From positions 1 to 64,000 of the forward strand of contig DASQZT010000095.1 in the NCBI GenBank assembly GCA_035638575.1: a stretch of 64,000 nucleotides of DNA. The letters are read 5' to 3'. Made by a program: the position numbers and the translations under genes. This DNA is from DASQZT01 sp035638575 (GTDB lineage Bacteria > Acidobacteriota > Terriglobia > Bryobacterales > Bryobacteraceae). The notes under the pieces were generated by a model. That model was not told the DNA's origin, searched no databases, and saw only the letters and a program-made list of their open reading frames with translations. Of this stretch, positions 26,474-35,806 are shown piece by piece. The first letter of the stretch is position 1, and every line of letters begins with the position of its first letter.

Positions 26474-26947
26474 TCACTCCGGCTTCGCCCGCTCCTTCAC
26501 CCACATGATGAAGTCGGTGATCGGAGCTTTTCCGCCCAGCACCCGCAGCCGCGTGGCGCACTGTCCCCGATGCGATTGGCTGTGCATCACCATCTGCATC
26601 AGCCCTTCGGCCATTGAAAACCACAGGCCTGGCATGAAACGCATTTCCACCGAGCGCGCCAGTTCGCTCTCCTCCAGCGCCCCCACCGCGGCAATCGCCT
26701 CCGCGTGCGCCGCGCGGAACAGTGCTTCCAGTGCGTCGAAGGTCGCGGGCGCCTGCGCCTCCTTCTCCAGGTCGAACGGCCGGTTCCAGAGGATCGCCAG
26801 GTACACCCGCTGCACCAGCACGATGTGATGCAGCACGCGCCGCATTTCGTCGTCGTCCGCCGCGCCCGCGTGCCCGCGAACCGCCTTCAGAATCGCCGCA
26901 TCGGCCCACACCAGGTGATCGAACAACTCGCGAATCATGGCCAGCAT
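26474..26947 (-). CDS. DinB-family putative metal-dependent protein
   Basis: 157 residues. It has the four-helix DinB/YfiT layout: MLAMIRELFDHLVWADAAILKAV with the first metal-ligand His10, VLHHIVLVQRVYLAIL, and the C-terminal HSQSHRGQ box supplying two more His ligands. Members often act as nickel- or zinc-dependent thiol transferases (bacillithiol/glutathione) or remain uncharacterised. The ATG at 26947 begins the canonical N-terminus; the frame upstream runs into the divergent permease. It is convergent with the ferredoxin-like gene, with stops about one base apart. Confidence 0.88.
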   Translation of the reverse strand: MLAMIRELFDHLVWADAAILKAVRGHAGAADDDEMRRVLHHIVLVQRVYLAILWNRPFDLEKEAQAPATFDALEALFRAAHAEAIAAVGALEESELARSVEMRFMPGLWFSMAEGLMQMVMHSQSHRGQCATRLRVLGGKAPITDFIMWVKERAKPE

Positions 26948-27037
26948 GCGTCCATGGTACCTCCCCGCCGCGCTCCATCCGTTAACAATTGTCCCGGACA
27001 TTCTTCCCGGTCGTTCGTCTAAGATAAACACAACCGT

Positions 27038-29527
27038 ATGCTGTCGAAAGACCTGATCTACGCTTTCCGCACCCTGCGGAAGAGCCCCGTATTCACGGCC
27101 GCCGCCGTGGTCACCATCGCGCTCGGCATCGGCGCCAGCACCGCTATTTTCAGCGTCACCAACGCCGTGCTGCTGCGCTCGCTCCCTTACAAGGATCCCG
27201 GCCGCCTGGTGCTGGCTTGCAGCGACATGCGCCGGCGCAACGTGAAGGATTTTCCGCTCTCCAACGCCGACTACTTGGACCTGCGGAACGGGGCCAAAAG
27301 CGCGTTCGAAGACTTCGCCGCTGTGGTCACCTTCCGCGGCATCCTCCAACGCTCCGATGGCGCCCCGGAGCAGGTCCGCGACGCCCTCGTCTCCACCAAT
27401 TTCTTTCGCCTGATGGGCGCGGGAATTCTCGCCGGGCGCGATTTCCAGGATGCCGACGGCACGCCGCAACCCCAGCCGCCGCCCGGAGCCGCGCCGGGCG
27501 GGCCTCCCCCGCCGCGCCTGCCCGTCATGGCCATGCTGAGCTACGAATACTTCCAGCGGCGCTTCGGCGGAGACCCGTCCGTGGTCGGCCGGCCCCTTCC
27601 GGTGACCCCCGGGAACGCCGGGAACGCCCCCATCGTCGTGGGCGTGCTATCACCCGGTTTCGAGCTGCTGTTCCCGCCCGTCTCCAACATGGAACAGTTC
27701 CCCGATGTCTGGTTCGCGGCGCGCATCCCGTACGATCCGCCCAACCGCAACAACGTCCAGTGGCGCGTCATCGGCAGATTGAAGCAGCGCACTACCGTCG
27801 AGCGCGCGCAGGCCGAAGCCGAGACCATCGCCGAGCAGATCCGCCGCGACAATGCGATCTCGCGCACCGCCGGCGAGTATATCCGCATCGAGCCCATGAA
27901 GCAGCATCTTATCAGCGAAGTCGAGCCCGCCCTCCTCGCGCTCATGGGCGCCGTCATCTTCCTGCTGCTTATCGCCTGCGCCAATGTGGCCAACCTCATG
28001 CTGGTGCGCTCCTCCCTGCGCGAGCGCGAGTTGGCCGTGCGCACCGCGCTGGGCGGAAGCTGGTGGCGGCTCATGCGGCAGATGCTGGCCGAAGCCCTGG
28101 TGATTTCCGCCCTCGGAACCGCCCTGGGCCTCGCTCTGGCCTGGTCGGGCATCCGCGAGCTGATCGCGATCGCGCCCGCCAATCTGCCACGCCTCAACGC
28201 CGTCCACATCGATCCGGCGGTGATCGCGTTCTCCACTCTGACCGGGCTGCTGTGCACGGCCCTCTTCGGCGCCGTGCCGGCTCTCCGCGCCGCGCGGCCC
28301 GATGTCAGCAGCGTCCTGCGGGCCGCCGGACGCAGTGCCGGACTCGGCGGCGGGCTGCTGCGCAACGGCGTGGTAGTCGGGGAAGTGGCCCTGTCGTTCG
28401 TCCTCCTCATCGGATCGGGTTTGATGTTCCGCACCTTCCTGGCCATCCAGAGAGTCGATGTGGGCTTCGACCCGCACAACCTTCTCGCCTTTCAACTGCT
28501 GGGCAATACCGGCAACACGCCCGAGGCCCGCCAGGCCTTCATGCGCCAGTTGCGCGACCGCCTCGCCGCCATCCCCGGCGTGCGCAGCGTCACCGCGTCG
28601 TCGCCCCTGCCGCTCGCCGGCGGTTTCAGCCCTATTCGTTGGGGCGGCGCCGAGGCGCTCACCGACACCACCAAGTTCCAGGCGGCCGATTTGCAGATCG
28701 TGCTCCCCGGCTACTTCGAAGCCATGCACACGCCCCTGGTAGCCGGCCGCACCTTCACCGACGCCGACAATACGCCCGATCGCAACATGCTCATCGTCGA
28801 CCAGGCGCTGGCCGCCAAGGCCTTCCCCAACGAGTCCGCGGTGGGCAAGCGCATCCTCTTCCGGGTTCGCACCCAGGACGCTCAATGGGGTGAAATCGTC
28901 GGTGTGGTGGCGCACCAGCGCGACGTCTCGCTGGCGGAACCCGGACGCGAGCAGCTTTACGTCACCGACGGGTACATGACTCACGGCCGGGCCGCCTGGT
29001 GGGCCTTGCGCACGTCGGGCGACCCCGCGCGCTATGCCGGCCAGGTCCGCGACGAGGTCCGCAAGTTCGGCGCGCAACTCCTGGTTAACCAGAACGAGCC
29101 CATGGACGCGCTGGTCGTCGAGGCGCAGGCCGGAACGCGCTTTTCGCTCCTCCTCATCGGAGTGTTCGCCGTTATCGCCGCGCTGCTCGCCGGTGTCGGG
29201 CTTTACGGCGTGCTCTCCACCGTGGTGCGGCAGCGCACTCCGGAGATCGGTCTCCGCATGGCCCTGGGCGCCGCGCCCGCCCGCATCTTCTCCCAGGTGG
29301 TGGGCCACGGCTTGCGGCTCAGTGCGGTGGGGATCGTCCTCGGACTGGGCGCCGCCGTCGCGCTCACCCGCGTCATGAAGAGCATGCTGGTGGGCGTCGA
29401 GCCCACCGACCTTCCCACCTTCGCCTCCATTGCCGCGCTGTTTCTGGTCATCACCGCGCTGGCGTCGTGGGTGCCCGCGCAACGCGCCGCCGGCCTCGAT
29501 CCGGCCGACGCGCTCCGCGAGGAGTAA
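27038..29527 (+). CDS. ADOP-type ABC transporter permease (MacB/FtsX-like)
   Basis: 829 residues with the ADOP N-terminus (MLSKDLIYAFRTLRKSPVFTAAAVVTIALGIGASTAIFSVTNAVLL). MacB periplasmic domain at about 50-280, containing a proline-rich insert near 146-162 (PQPQPPPGAAPGGPPPP). FtsX domain 1 begins near 305 (LLIACANVANLMLVRSSLRERELAVRTALGGS); the second periplasmic domain and FtsX domain 2 (LAGVGLYGVLSTVVRQRTPEIGLRMALG) follow, ending with LDPADALREE. It is a paralogue of 18225-20750 with no neighbouring ATPase. The stop is 34 bp before the nucleoside permease lipoprotein gene. Confidence 0.92.
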   Translation: MLSKDLIYAFRTLRKSPVFTAAAVVTIALGIGASTAIFSVTNAVLLRSLPYKDPGRLVLACSDMRRRNVKDFPLSNADYLDLRNGAKSAFEDFAAVVTFRGILQRSDGAPEQVRDALVSTNFFRLMGAGILAGRDFQDADGTPQPQPPPGAAPGGPPPPRLPVMAMLSYEYFQRRFGGDPSVVGRPLPVTPGNAGNAPIVVGVLSPGFELLFPPVSNMEQFPDVWFAARIPYDPPNRNNVQWRVIGRLKQRTTVERAQAEAETIAEQIRRDNAISRTAGEYIRIEPMKQHLISEVEPALLALMGAVIFLLLIACANVANLMLVRSSLRERELAVRTALGGSWWRLMRQMLAEALVISALGTALGLALAWSGIRELIAIAPANLPRLNAVHIDPAVIAFSTLTGLLCTALFGAVPALRAARPDVSSVLRAAGRSAGLGGGLLRNGVVVGEVALSFVLLIGSGLMFRTFLAIQRVDVGFDPHNLLAFQLLGNTGNTPEARQAFMRQLRDRLAAIPGVRSVTASSPLPLAGGFSPIRWGGAEALTDTTKFQAADLQIVLPGYFEAMHTPLVAGRTFTDADNTPDRNMLIVDQALAAKAFPNESAVGKRILFRVRTQDAQWGEIVGVVAHQRDVSLAEPGREQLYVTDGYMTHGRAAWWALRTSGDPARYAGQVRDEVRKFGAQLLVNQNEPMDALVVEAQAGTRFSLLLIGVFAVIAALLAGVGLYGVLSTVVRQRTPEIGLRMALGAAPARIFSQVVGHGLRLSAVGIVLGLGAAVALTRVMKSMLVGVEPTDLPTFASIAALFLVITALASWVPAQRAAGLDPADALREE

Positions 29528-29561
29528 AGCGCTTCCGTCGCCACTTCGCTACCATACCGGA

Positions 29562-30611
29562 ATGCGTTCCTTAACCACGGCGTGTTTTGCCGCCGCCCTG
29601 ATCCTGTCCTCCTGCGCCCCTGCGGAACGGCCGATTCCGGTGAAAGTGGTGGTCGTCGCGATGTTCGAACGCGGCGCCGACACCGGCGATGAACCCGGCG
29701 AGTTTCAGTATTGGGTGGAGCGGAACAAACTCGATCGCGTTTTTCCGTTCCCCCAGGGCCACCACGACCTGCGCATGAATCGCGACGGGGTTCTGGGAAT
29801 ACTGGCCGGAATCGGTACGGCCAAGGCCGCCGCCAGCACCATGGCGCTGGGACTCGATCCCCGCTTCGATTTGCGTAAGGCCTACTGGCTGGTCGCCGGC
29901 ATCGCCGGCATCGATCCCGCCGACGCGTCGCTCGGTTCCGCGGTCTGGGCCGAGTGGGTGGTGGACGGCGACCTGGCCCACGAGATCGACGCCCGCGAAA
30001 TCCCCGCCGGCTGGAAGACCGGCTACGTGCCCCTGCGAAAATCCGTGCCCTACGAACAGCCCCGCGTGGCCAACGACGGCGAGTGCTACCACCTGAACGC
30101 CTCGCTGGTCGACTGGGCCTTCCGCCTCACCGCCAACGTCCCCCTCGTCGATTCCGAAGCCATGCGAAACGAACGCAGCCAGTTCGATTCCCCCAACGCG
30201 CGCCGGCCCCCGTTTGTGTTGAAGGGAGACGAGATCTCCAGTTCCACATTCTGGCACGGAAAGCTTCTCAGCCAGTGGGCCAACGACTGGGTCCAGTATC
30301 ACACCGGCGGCCGGGGCAACTACGTCACCACCGCCATGGAAGACACCGGAGTCCTCCAGGCTCTCACCTTTTTGGCGCATGCCGGGCGCGTCGACCTCAA
30401 CCGCGTGCTGGTGCTGCGAACCGCCAGCGATTTCGACCAGCAGCGGCCGGGCATGACCGCGGCCGAAAGCCTCGCCCAAACCAAGATCGGCCACTATACC
30501 GGCTACCTCCCGGCCCTCGAAGCCGCCTGGCGCGTCGGCAATACCGTTGTGGCCAACCTGCTGGAGAACTGGAGCCGCTACCGGGACCAGGTCCCCGGCG
30601 GCAAGCCCTGA
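29562..30611 (+). CDS. Purine nucleoside permease-like lipoprotein (NUP family)
   Basis: 349 residues. The N-terminus MRSLTTACFAAALILSSC has a lipobox (LSSC, Cys18), so the mature protein is probably lipid-anchored. The rest matches the NUP family known from fungal purine nucleoside permeases: VKVVVVAMFE, GEFQYWVERNKLD, LAGIGTAKAAASTMALGLDPRFDL, YWLVAGIAGIDP, NYVTTAMEDTGVLQAL and RTASDFDQQRPG. Its fold resembles purine nucleoside phosphorylases, so in bacteria it may bind or process nucleosides rather than transport them. A start upstream in the permease is excluded by the signal sequence at 29562. Confidence 0.85.
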   Translation: MRSLTTACFAAALILSSCAPAERPIPVKVVVVAMFERGADTGDEPGEFQYWVERNKLDRVFPFPQGHHDLRMNRDGVLGILAGIGTAKAAASTMALGLDPRFDLRKAYWLVAGIAGIDPADASLGSAVWAEWVVDGDLAHEIDAREIPAGWKTGYVPLRKSVPYEQPRVANDGECYHLNASLVDWAFRLTANVPLVDSEAMRNERSQFDSPNARRPPFVLKGDEISSSTFWHGKLLSQWANDWVQYHTGGRGNYVTTAMEDTGVLQALTFLAHAGRVDLNRVLVLRTASDFDQQRPGMTAAESLAQTKIGHYTGYLPALEAAWRVGNTVVANLLENWSRYRDQVPGGKP

Positions 30612-30684
30612 ATCCGGACGCGCGTGCGGTCGCCGGCCTATCGGGCGGATTCGAGATCAAATCACTTTGTGTAAGCGGTCTTGA

Positions 30685-30707
30685 GCCCGGCTCCTGACGA
30701 GCCGGGC
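30685..30707. terminator. GC-rich hairpin between convergent genes
   Basis: GCCCGGCTC (30685-30693) pairs perfectly with GAGCCGGGC (30699-30707) around CTGAC. It lies in the 107-bp gap between the nucleoside permease (+) and the TonB receptor (-), where a bidirectional terminator is expected. It lacks a T run on either side, so termination is inferred from position. Confidence 0.45.
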
Positions 30708-30718
30708 CCAGGGGGGCC

Positions 30719-33700
30719 CTAGAAGTGCAGCCGGACGGCCCACTGCACGATGCGCGAGGTGACACCGCCGCCGCGCGCCGTGTCCTGCGTGGAGGTCAAC
30801 TGGCCGAACGTGGTGCCGTCGAGCGAGAGTTGCGCGCCGTTGAAGTTGGCGTTGTTGAAGAGGTCGTAGGCCTCCAGCCGCATCTCGAACCGCAGCGCCT
30901 CCTTGATCTGGATGTTCTTGACGATCGAGGCATCCTGGTCGAAGAATCGCGGCCCGCTGAAGCCGAGGTAGGGGAGCTGGCCGAGTTGGCCCGGCGCTGG
31001 CTCCGCCCAGCACGGCGTGGTCTGTCCGGCCGTGCAGAAGTTGGCCGTGCTGGTCAGGCCTTTGGCGGTGTCCAAGCTGAGGGAAGGATCCAGCCAGTAC
31101 GGGCCATAGCCCGTGCGATACACGCCGATGTGCGACTGCAACTGTGCGGCGGTCATATTCTCCAGAACCGGCGTGCTGAATAGCCCCGAGCTGTTGGTCT
31201 GGCGGTTCGACGAGATGGTCAGCGGCGCGCCGCTCTGCCAGTGCGTGAATCCGTAGACGTTCCAGCCGCCCACAACGGCATCCACCCAACGCGGCGCGCT
31301 GCCGAGGTAGTGTCTTCCGTGGCCCACCGGCAGCGGATAGCCGTAGGTCACGCCGAACGAATGGCGGACATCGAAATCCGCCCGGAACTTGTCCAGCCGC
31401 GTATTGGCCAAAGACTGATAGTTCTGGGTTTCCGTCTGCGATTCCCCGAATTGAGTGTCGGCCAGCACTTTGCTGAACGTGTAATTGGCCTGCATGAAGA
31501 AGCCGCTGCCGTATACCTTCTTCACTTCCACTTCCAGGCCGTCGTAATAGGACCAGCCGGCGTTGCCCACGTAATTGGCATTGGTTGCCCACGGATTGGC
31601 AACGAAGAAATTCAGCGGGAAGTTGGTCGGGTTATTGCCGTTGGTCCCCAGAACGTTCGGCCGGTAAGTGGCCGACGTGCGAATGGTGTTGTACATCGGG
31701 TAGATGTTGTTCTGGTTCAGGTTGGTGATGAAGCCGCTGCTGCCGTAACCGGAGCTGGCGGCAAGGCCGGCGAAGATCTTGTCCAGGATCGGGGTGGGCA
31801 CCTGTCCCGCGAAACCGTTGTTGGCGAAGCTGCCGCTGACCTTGTTCGCGATGTCGATGTTCAGATTATTCTGCGCGTGGAGAAATTCCTGGAGCAGCCC
31901 GGTCGTGTTCCAGCTCTGCTCGTTGATGCTGTAGGTCCGGTACTGCTTTACCGCGTGGTTGCCCACATATCGGGTTTCGAGCGTGATGTGCTTGACGAGT
32001 TCCCGCTGCACGCCGAGGCTCCATTCGAGCACGTAGGGCACCTTTAGGTTGGGATCGTACGCGGTCAGGGCGGCCGATCCGCCGCTGCTGATCCAGTTGC
32101 TCAACTGGGAGACCGGAAACGAGCCGTTCGTCGTAGGCGTCGGCAAAGGCACGCTGCTGCTCGAGAATACGCCGGTCGGCGTGGCATTGCTCAGGAGGCT
32201 GAACAGGCCGGTGTTGCCGGTCGTGGCCGGAGTCCAGAAAGTGAAACCGTCCTGGACGTAGTGCGTGGAAAAGTTGGCGCGAATCGACCACTTGTTGTCG
32301 CTGCCCGGCGCCCACGCGATTCCGATGAACGGCGCGAAGTTGTGGAGCTGGCGGTTGGTGACCGGCTTGCCGTTGCTGCCGCCCTGGAGGGTCAACTGCA
32401 CATCGGTCGCGCCGTTGGTCACGCCGGGTTGGAACAGGGCGCCGATGGGCGTGGGACCGTACAGGTCCTTCACGTTGTTTTGCGGCAGCAGCACCAGGCC
32501 GTTGCGCGCGTCGTAGGGTCCCTGGTATTCCCAGCGCGTGCCGTACTGGATCGTCAGGTTCCGCTTCATCTTCCACGAATCCTGCGCGTAGCCGGCCATG
32601 TTCTGCTGCACAGGTGTGTACTGCTCCTGCACTCCGTTGACGTAGCCCGAGGTCGGCGAGGTGTGGTTGTAGCCCGCCTGAACCGTGCCCAGCAGGCCGG
32701 TGATGTTGTGGAATTCCGCCTGCGCCACGGCCAGCTCGGCCGCGCTGATGCCGGGCAAGGTCGCCGTGCTGAGACCGTCCGGATTGGCGGCGTTGCTTTG
32801 GAGCGAGATGCGCGGGTAGACGGCGTTGTCCAGGTAGGAATAGGCCACCAGCCAGCGGTACTCACCGCCGAAACGCAACTGGTGGTTGCCCTTTACCCAG
32901 GCGAAGTTGTCGATGAACTGGCGCGCGGGGGTGTTGCGGCCCTGGGGAAAATTAGTGGACGTCATGATGGGGCTGGTTATCGTCTGGTAGTTGATCTGGT
33001 TGCCGCCCGTCTCCCCAAAGGTGTTGCCGTAGGCGAAATCCACCGGCGCCCGCTGGAATCCCACGCGGAACTCGTTCGTCTTGGTCGCCCACACCGATTG
33101 CAGAGCCCACACGAACACCTGGCGTGTCGATACCTGGCCGCCCGACCACGGAGCGCCGGGGAACGCCGGCTCGTTGCTGTTGAGAAAATCCGGCGCGGTG
33201 TTGTACAAGGACTCGTTGAAAACGAACTCGATGGAATGCTTCGACCCGAGCTGCTGATCGATGCGGGTCGTGTAGCGGGTCTGGTTGTTGACACCGCCAA
33301 GGTTCAGCGCGATGCACCGGAAGTTCGCGCCATCCCCCGAGCCGCAGCCGGCGTCCGTGTAGCCGGATTGCGGCACGTACTTGGTGTAGATTCCCATGAT
33401 CGCGCTGTTAACCGCCGGCTTGATTCCGGTGTTGCCGATGGTCCCCACGTTCAGCAGGTTCACCGTGACCGGGCCGCCGCCGGTGGTTGGCGTGTAAGTA
33501 AACAGCCCCTGCTCGGCCGAGGTGGTCATCACCGTTCGCGTCCGCGGCTGCGACCGCGGCTCGCGGTAGGCTTCGTAGGCGAAGAAGAAGAACGTCCTGT
33601 TCTTGCCGTGGTAGATCTTGGGGATCCAGACCGGGCCGCCGATGGTGGCGCCCAGCCGGTTCTGTAACTGGAAGGGCGTGGCAATGCCGCTCAGGTTGTT

Positions 33701-34525
33701 AAACCAGGTATTGGCGTTCAGAAAACTGGTGCGCTGATACCAGTAGGCTTCCCCGTGCACGGCGTTCGTGCCGCGCTGCGTGATCATCGAGACTTGCGCG
33801 GAGCCGAAGCCGGCGTCGGCCCCCACGCCCCCCACCGTCATGTTGAACTCGCCGATGGAATCGGCTACCGGTGCGCTGAGGGCGAAGAAGGCGCTGGTCT
33901 TTACGAAGTTGTCCTGCACGTTGATGCCGTCTTGTGTGATGTTGGTGGTGTTGCCCCGCAGGCCGTTCACGAAAGCGTCGCCCGCCGTGCCCGCGCCGTT
34001 GTTGGGCGTGAGAACCCCGGCGAACGTCTTCACCAGGTCCAGGGGATTCCGCGTCGGCATCGGGATGCTGTCGAGCTGGGCCCGGTCCACCGTGTTCTTC
34101 AACTCGGCCGATTCGGTTTGTACCGCGGATTGCGCCGCCTGCACCACGATCTCCGTGCCGGTCGTAGCCACTTCCAGCTTCACCGGAAGCGCGGTGGTCT
34201 GCGAGACGGAGATTACCACCTGCGCGACTTCAAATTTGGCAAAGCCCGGCTGCTGGACCACGACCCGGTAGGTGCTGTTCGGCAGGTCCGCGAACGTGAA
34301 ATTGCCCGACTGGTCCGAGGCGGCCTTATACTCCCGGCCCGTTTCCGTGTCGGTCGCCGTGATGGTGGCGCCCGGGACCACCGCACCGGTCTGGTCGGTG
34401 ACGGTTCCGGCAAGGGTTCCGCTGAGCACCTGGGCCCGGGCGGCGGTACTGAGAAGAAGCGCGCAGCACACCGCTACGCACAGGAAACGAGTTACAAAAC
34501 GAGTTGCAGACCGAACAGCGAGCAT
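30719..34525 (-). CDS. Large TonB-dependent receptor with carboxypeptidase-regulatory-like domain (Oar-like)
   Basis: 1268 residues. A signal peptide (VTRFLCVAVCCALLLSTAARA) is followed by a CarboxypepD_reg-like domain (about 34-112: GTLAGTVTDQTGAVVPGATITATDTETGREYKA), a plug domain (about 120-260: LDSIPMPTRNPLDLVKTFAGV...LRGNTTNITQDGINVQDN) and a long outer-membrane barrel ending in the terminal aromatic residue (VQWAVRLHF). Expected role: TonB-linked uptake of a large substrate, probably oligosaccharide or peptide, in the outer membrane. Start at the ATG 34525, with GAAGGGA about 10 nt upstream. It is divergent from the decayed enolase-superfamily gene, so whatever pathway they shared may be lost. 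Confidence 0.9.
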   Translation of the reverse strand: MLAVRSATRFVTRFLCVAVCCALLLSTAARAQVLSGTLAGTVTDQTGAVVPGATITATDTETGREYKAASDQSGNFTFADLPNSTYRVVVQQPGFAKFEVAQVVISVSQTTALPVKLEVATTGTEIVVQAAQSAVQTESAELKNTVDRAQLDSIPMPTRNPLDLVKTFAGVLTPNNGAGTAGDAFVNGLRGNTTNITQDGINVQDNFVKTSAFFALSAPVADSIGEFNMTVGGVGADAGFGSAQVSMITQRGTNAVHGEAYWYQRTSFLNANTWFNNLSGIATPFQLQNRLGATIGGPVWIPKIYHGKNRTFFFFAYEAYREPRSQPRTRTVMTTSAEQGLFTYTPTTGGGPVTVNLLNVGTIGNTGIKPAVNSAIMGIYTKYVPQSGYTDAGCGSGDGANFRCIALNLGGVNNQTRYTTRIDQQLGSKHSIEFVFNESLYNTAPDFLNSNEPAFPGAPWSGGQVSTRQVFVWALQSVWATKTNEFRVGFQRAPVDFAYGNTFGETGGNQINYQTITSPIMTSTNFPQGRNTPARQFIDNFAWVKGNHQLRFGGEYRWLVAYSYLDNAVYPRISLQSNAANPDGLSTATLPGISAAELAVAQAEFHNITGLLGTVQAGYNHTSPTSGYVNGVQEQYTPVQQNMAGYAQDSWKMKRNLTIQYGTRWEYQGPYDARNGLVLLPQNNVKDLYGPTPIGALFQPGVTNGATDVQLTLQGGSNGKPVTNRQLHNFAPFIGIAWAPGSDNKWSIRANFSTHYVQDGFTFWTPATTGNTGLFSLLSNATPTGVFSSSSVPLPTPTTNGSFPVSQLSNWISSGGSAALTAYDPNLKVPYVLEWSLGVQRELVKHITLETRYVGNHAVKQYRTYSINEQSWNTTGLLQEFLHAQNNLNIDIANKVSGSFANNGFAGQVPTPILDKIFAGLAASSGYGSSGFITNLNQNNIYPMYNTIRTSATYRPNVLGTNGNNPTNFPLNFFVANPWATNANYVGNAGWSYYDGLEVEVKKVYGSGFFMQANYTFSKVLADTQFGESQTETQNYQSLANTRLDKFRADFDVRHSFGVTYGYPLPVGHGRHYLGSAPRWVDAVVGGWNVYGFTHWQSGAPLTISSNRQTNSSGLFSTPVLENMTAAQLQSHIGVYRTGYGPYWLDPSLSLDTAKGLTSTANFCTAGQTTPCWAEPAPGQLGQLPYLGFSGPRFFDQDASIVKNIQIKEALRFEMRLEAYDLFNNANFNGAQLSLDGTTFGQLTSTQDTARGGGVTSRIVQWAVRLHF

Positions 34526-34804
34526 TGATTGTATCCCTTCTTTCCGGTACTAAACCGGCTAGCCAAACTAACCGATCCCTGGGCACAAACGTGCGAGGAC
34601 CTTATGGCGGGAAATGGTAGCACGTATCTGCAGCGAAGGGAAGCGGTTTTTATCGGCTCTTATCCTCTGAGTATCCTCTTACTCCGGAGGAGCATCGACA
34701 AATTGCCTATACGCCGCAGCGCCGGCGATCAACGCTGGCACTGGGCCGCGCCGCCGGTTATCAGGACTTCGCCCGATATTTCGCGGTAGGAGGGCTTTAC
34801 AACA

Positions 34805-35803
34805 ATGAACCGCCGGGATTCCTGTCCGCCCTGCTGGGAGCGGGCGCGCATTCCGTCTTCGCCCCCGTCCGCACGTTTGCACAGGCTGCATCCGCCCGTG
34901 CCAGGCCCCTGAACTTGATGATCACGGGACTGAAGACTTTTGTCGTGAACGCCGGCAGCCTCAACTGGGTATTCTGCAAGATCTGGACCAACGAGGGTCT
35001 CACCGGGCTCGGCGAAGGCTCCGTCACGAGCAAGGAAGCCACCGTCGCCCAAGCCATCATGGAGCACGTTTCGCGTTCCGCGATGGCGCGGCGGCCCGAT
35101 CCTCAACTCCGCCATCAGCGCCGTCGAGATCGCGCTCTGGGACATCCTCGGCCAGGCGCTCGGGGTTCCGATTTATAAGTTGCTGGGAGGCGCCGCGCGC
35201 ACGACGATTTCGATATCGCCGTGGACGCTCACGGACGTTGCACCACCACCATGGCGATCGATTTCTGCACCCGCGTCGAGGAGTACGACCTGTTGTTCGT
35301 TGAGGAGCCCACCGAGCTCGAAGACCTGGGCGATCTGGCTTTACTGCGCGAGAAGACCAGGACGCACCTGGCCACCGGCGAGCGAAGCTTCACCAAGTAC
35401 GGCTTCGCGGATTTCTGCTCCCGCCACCTGGTGGACTACATTCAGCCCGACGTTTGCCACGCAGGCGGCATCCTGGAGCTGAAGAAGATCGGCGTCTTGG
35501 CGGAAACTGGCGGGTGAACCTCGCGCCGCACAATCCGCAGAGCAACGTCAGCACCATGGCCTCGCTGCACGTGGATGCCACCACGCCCAGCGCCGTAATT
35601 CAGGAATCCACTCTCAACCGGACGGCCTGGATCCAGGAACTGTTCGAGGGCACCGGACCCGAGATCAAGGATGGCCACGCCGCGCTGCCGGTCCGCCCCG
35701 GCCTGGGAGTTACTTTGAACGAGAAGATCGCGGCGCAGCATCCGTACAAGCCATCGAACCGGCCGGAATACCGTTTGGGCGATGGGTCGGTCACCGGCCA
35801 ATA
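34805..35803 (+). pseudogene. Decayed mandelate racemase/galactonate dehydratase-like gene (enolase superfamily)
   Basis: Enolase-superfamily sequence is recognisable but scattered over three frames. MNRRD at 34805 (after AGGAGG at 34787-34792) begins a Tat leader; a one-base loss near 34819 moves FLSALLGAGA... and the N-terminal capping domain LMITGLKTFVVNAG...WTNEGLTGLGEGSV to another frame. After about 35080 roughly 40 residues are missing and a new frame gives GGPILNSAISAVEIALWDILGQALGVPIYKLLGG (35090 on). A second deletion near 35200 removes the Lys-containing barrel strand and returns to FDIAVDAHGR...LLFVEEPTE...YIQPDVCHAGGI. A further one-base loss near 35510 separates VNLAPHNPQSNVSTMASLHVDATTP. 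Four lesions and missing catalytic segments exclude a functional enzyme. Confidence 0.85.
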
Positions 35804-35806
35804 AGC

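Noticed and set aside
34736..34800. AraC-like helix (GRAAGYQDFARYFA) in an open frame before the pseudogene
   Set aside because: Too short to support a regulator remnant; the frame is fortuitously open into the pseudogene, whose own start is MNRRD at 34805.
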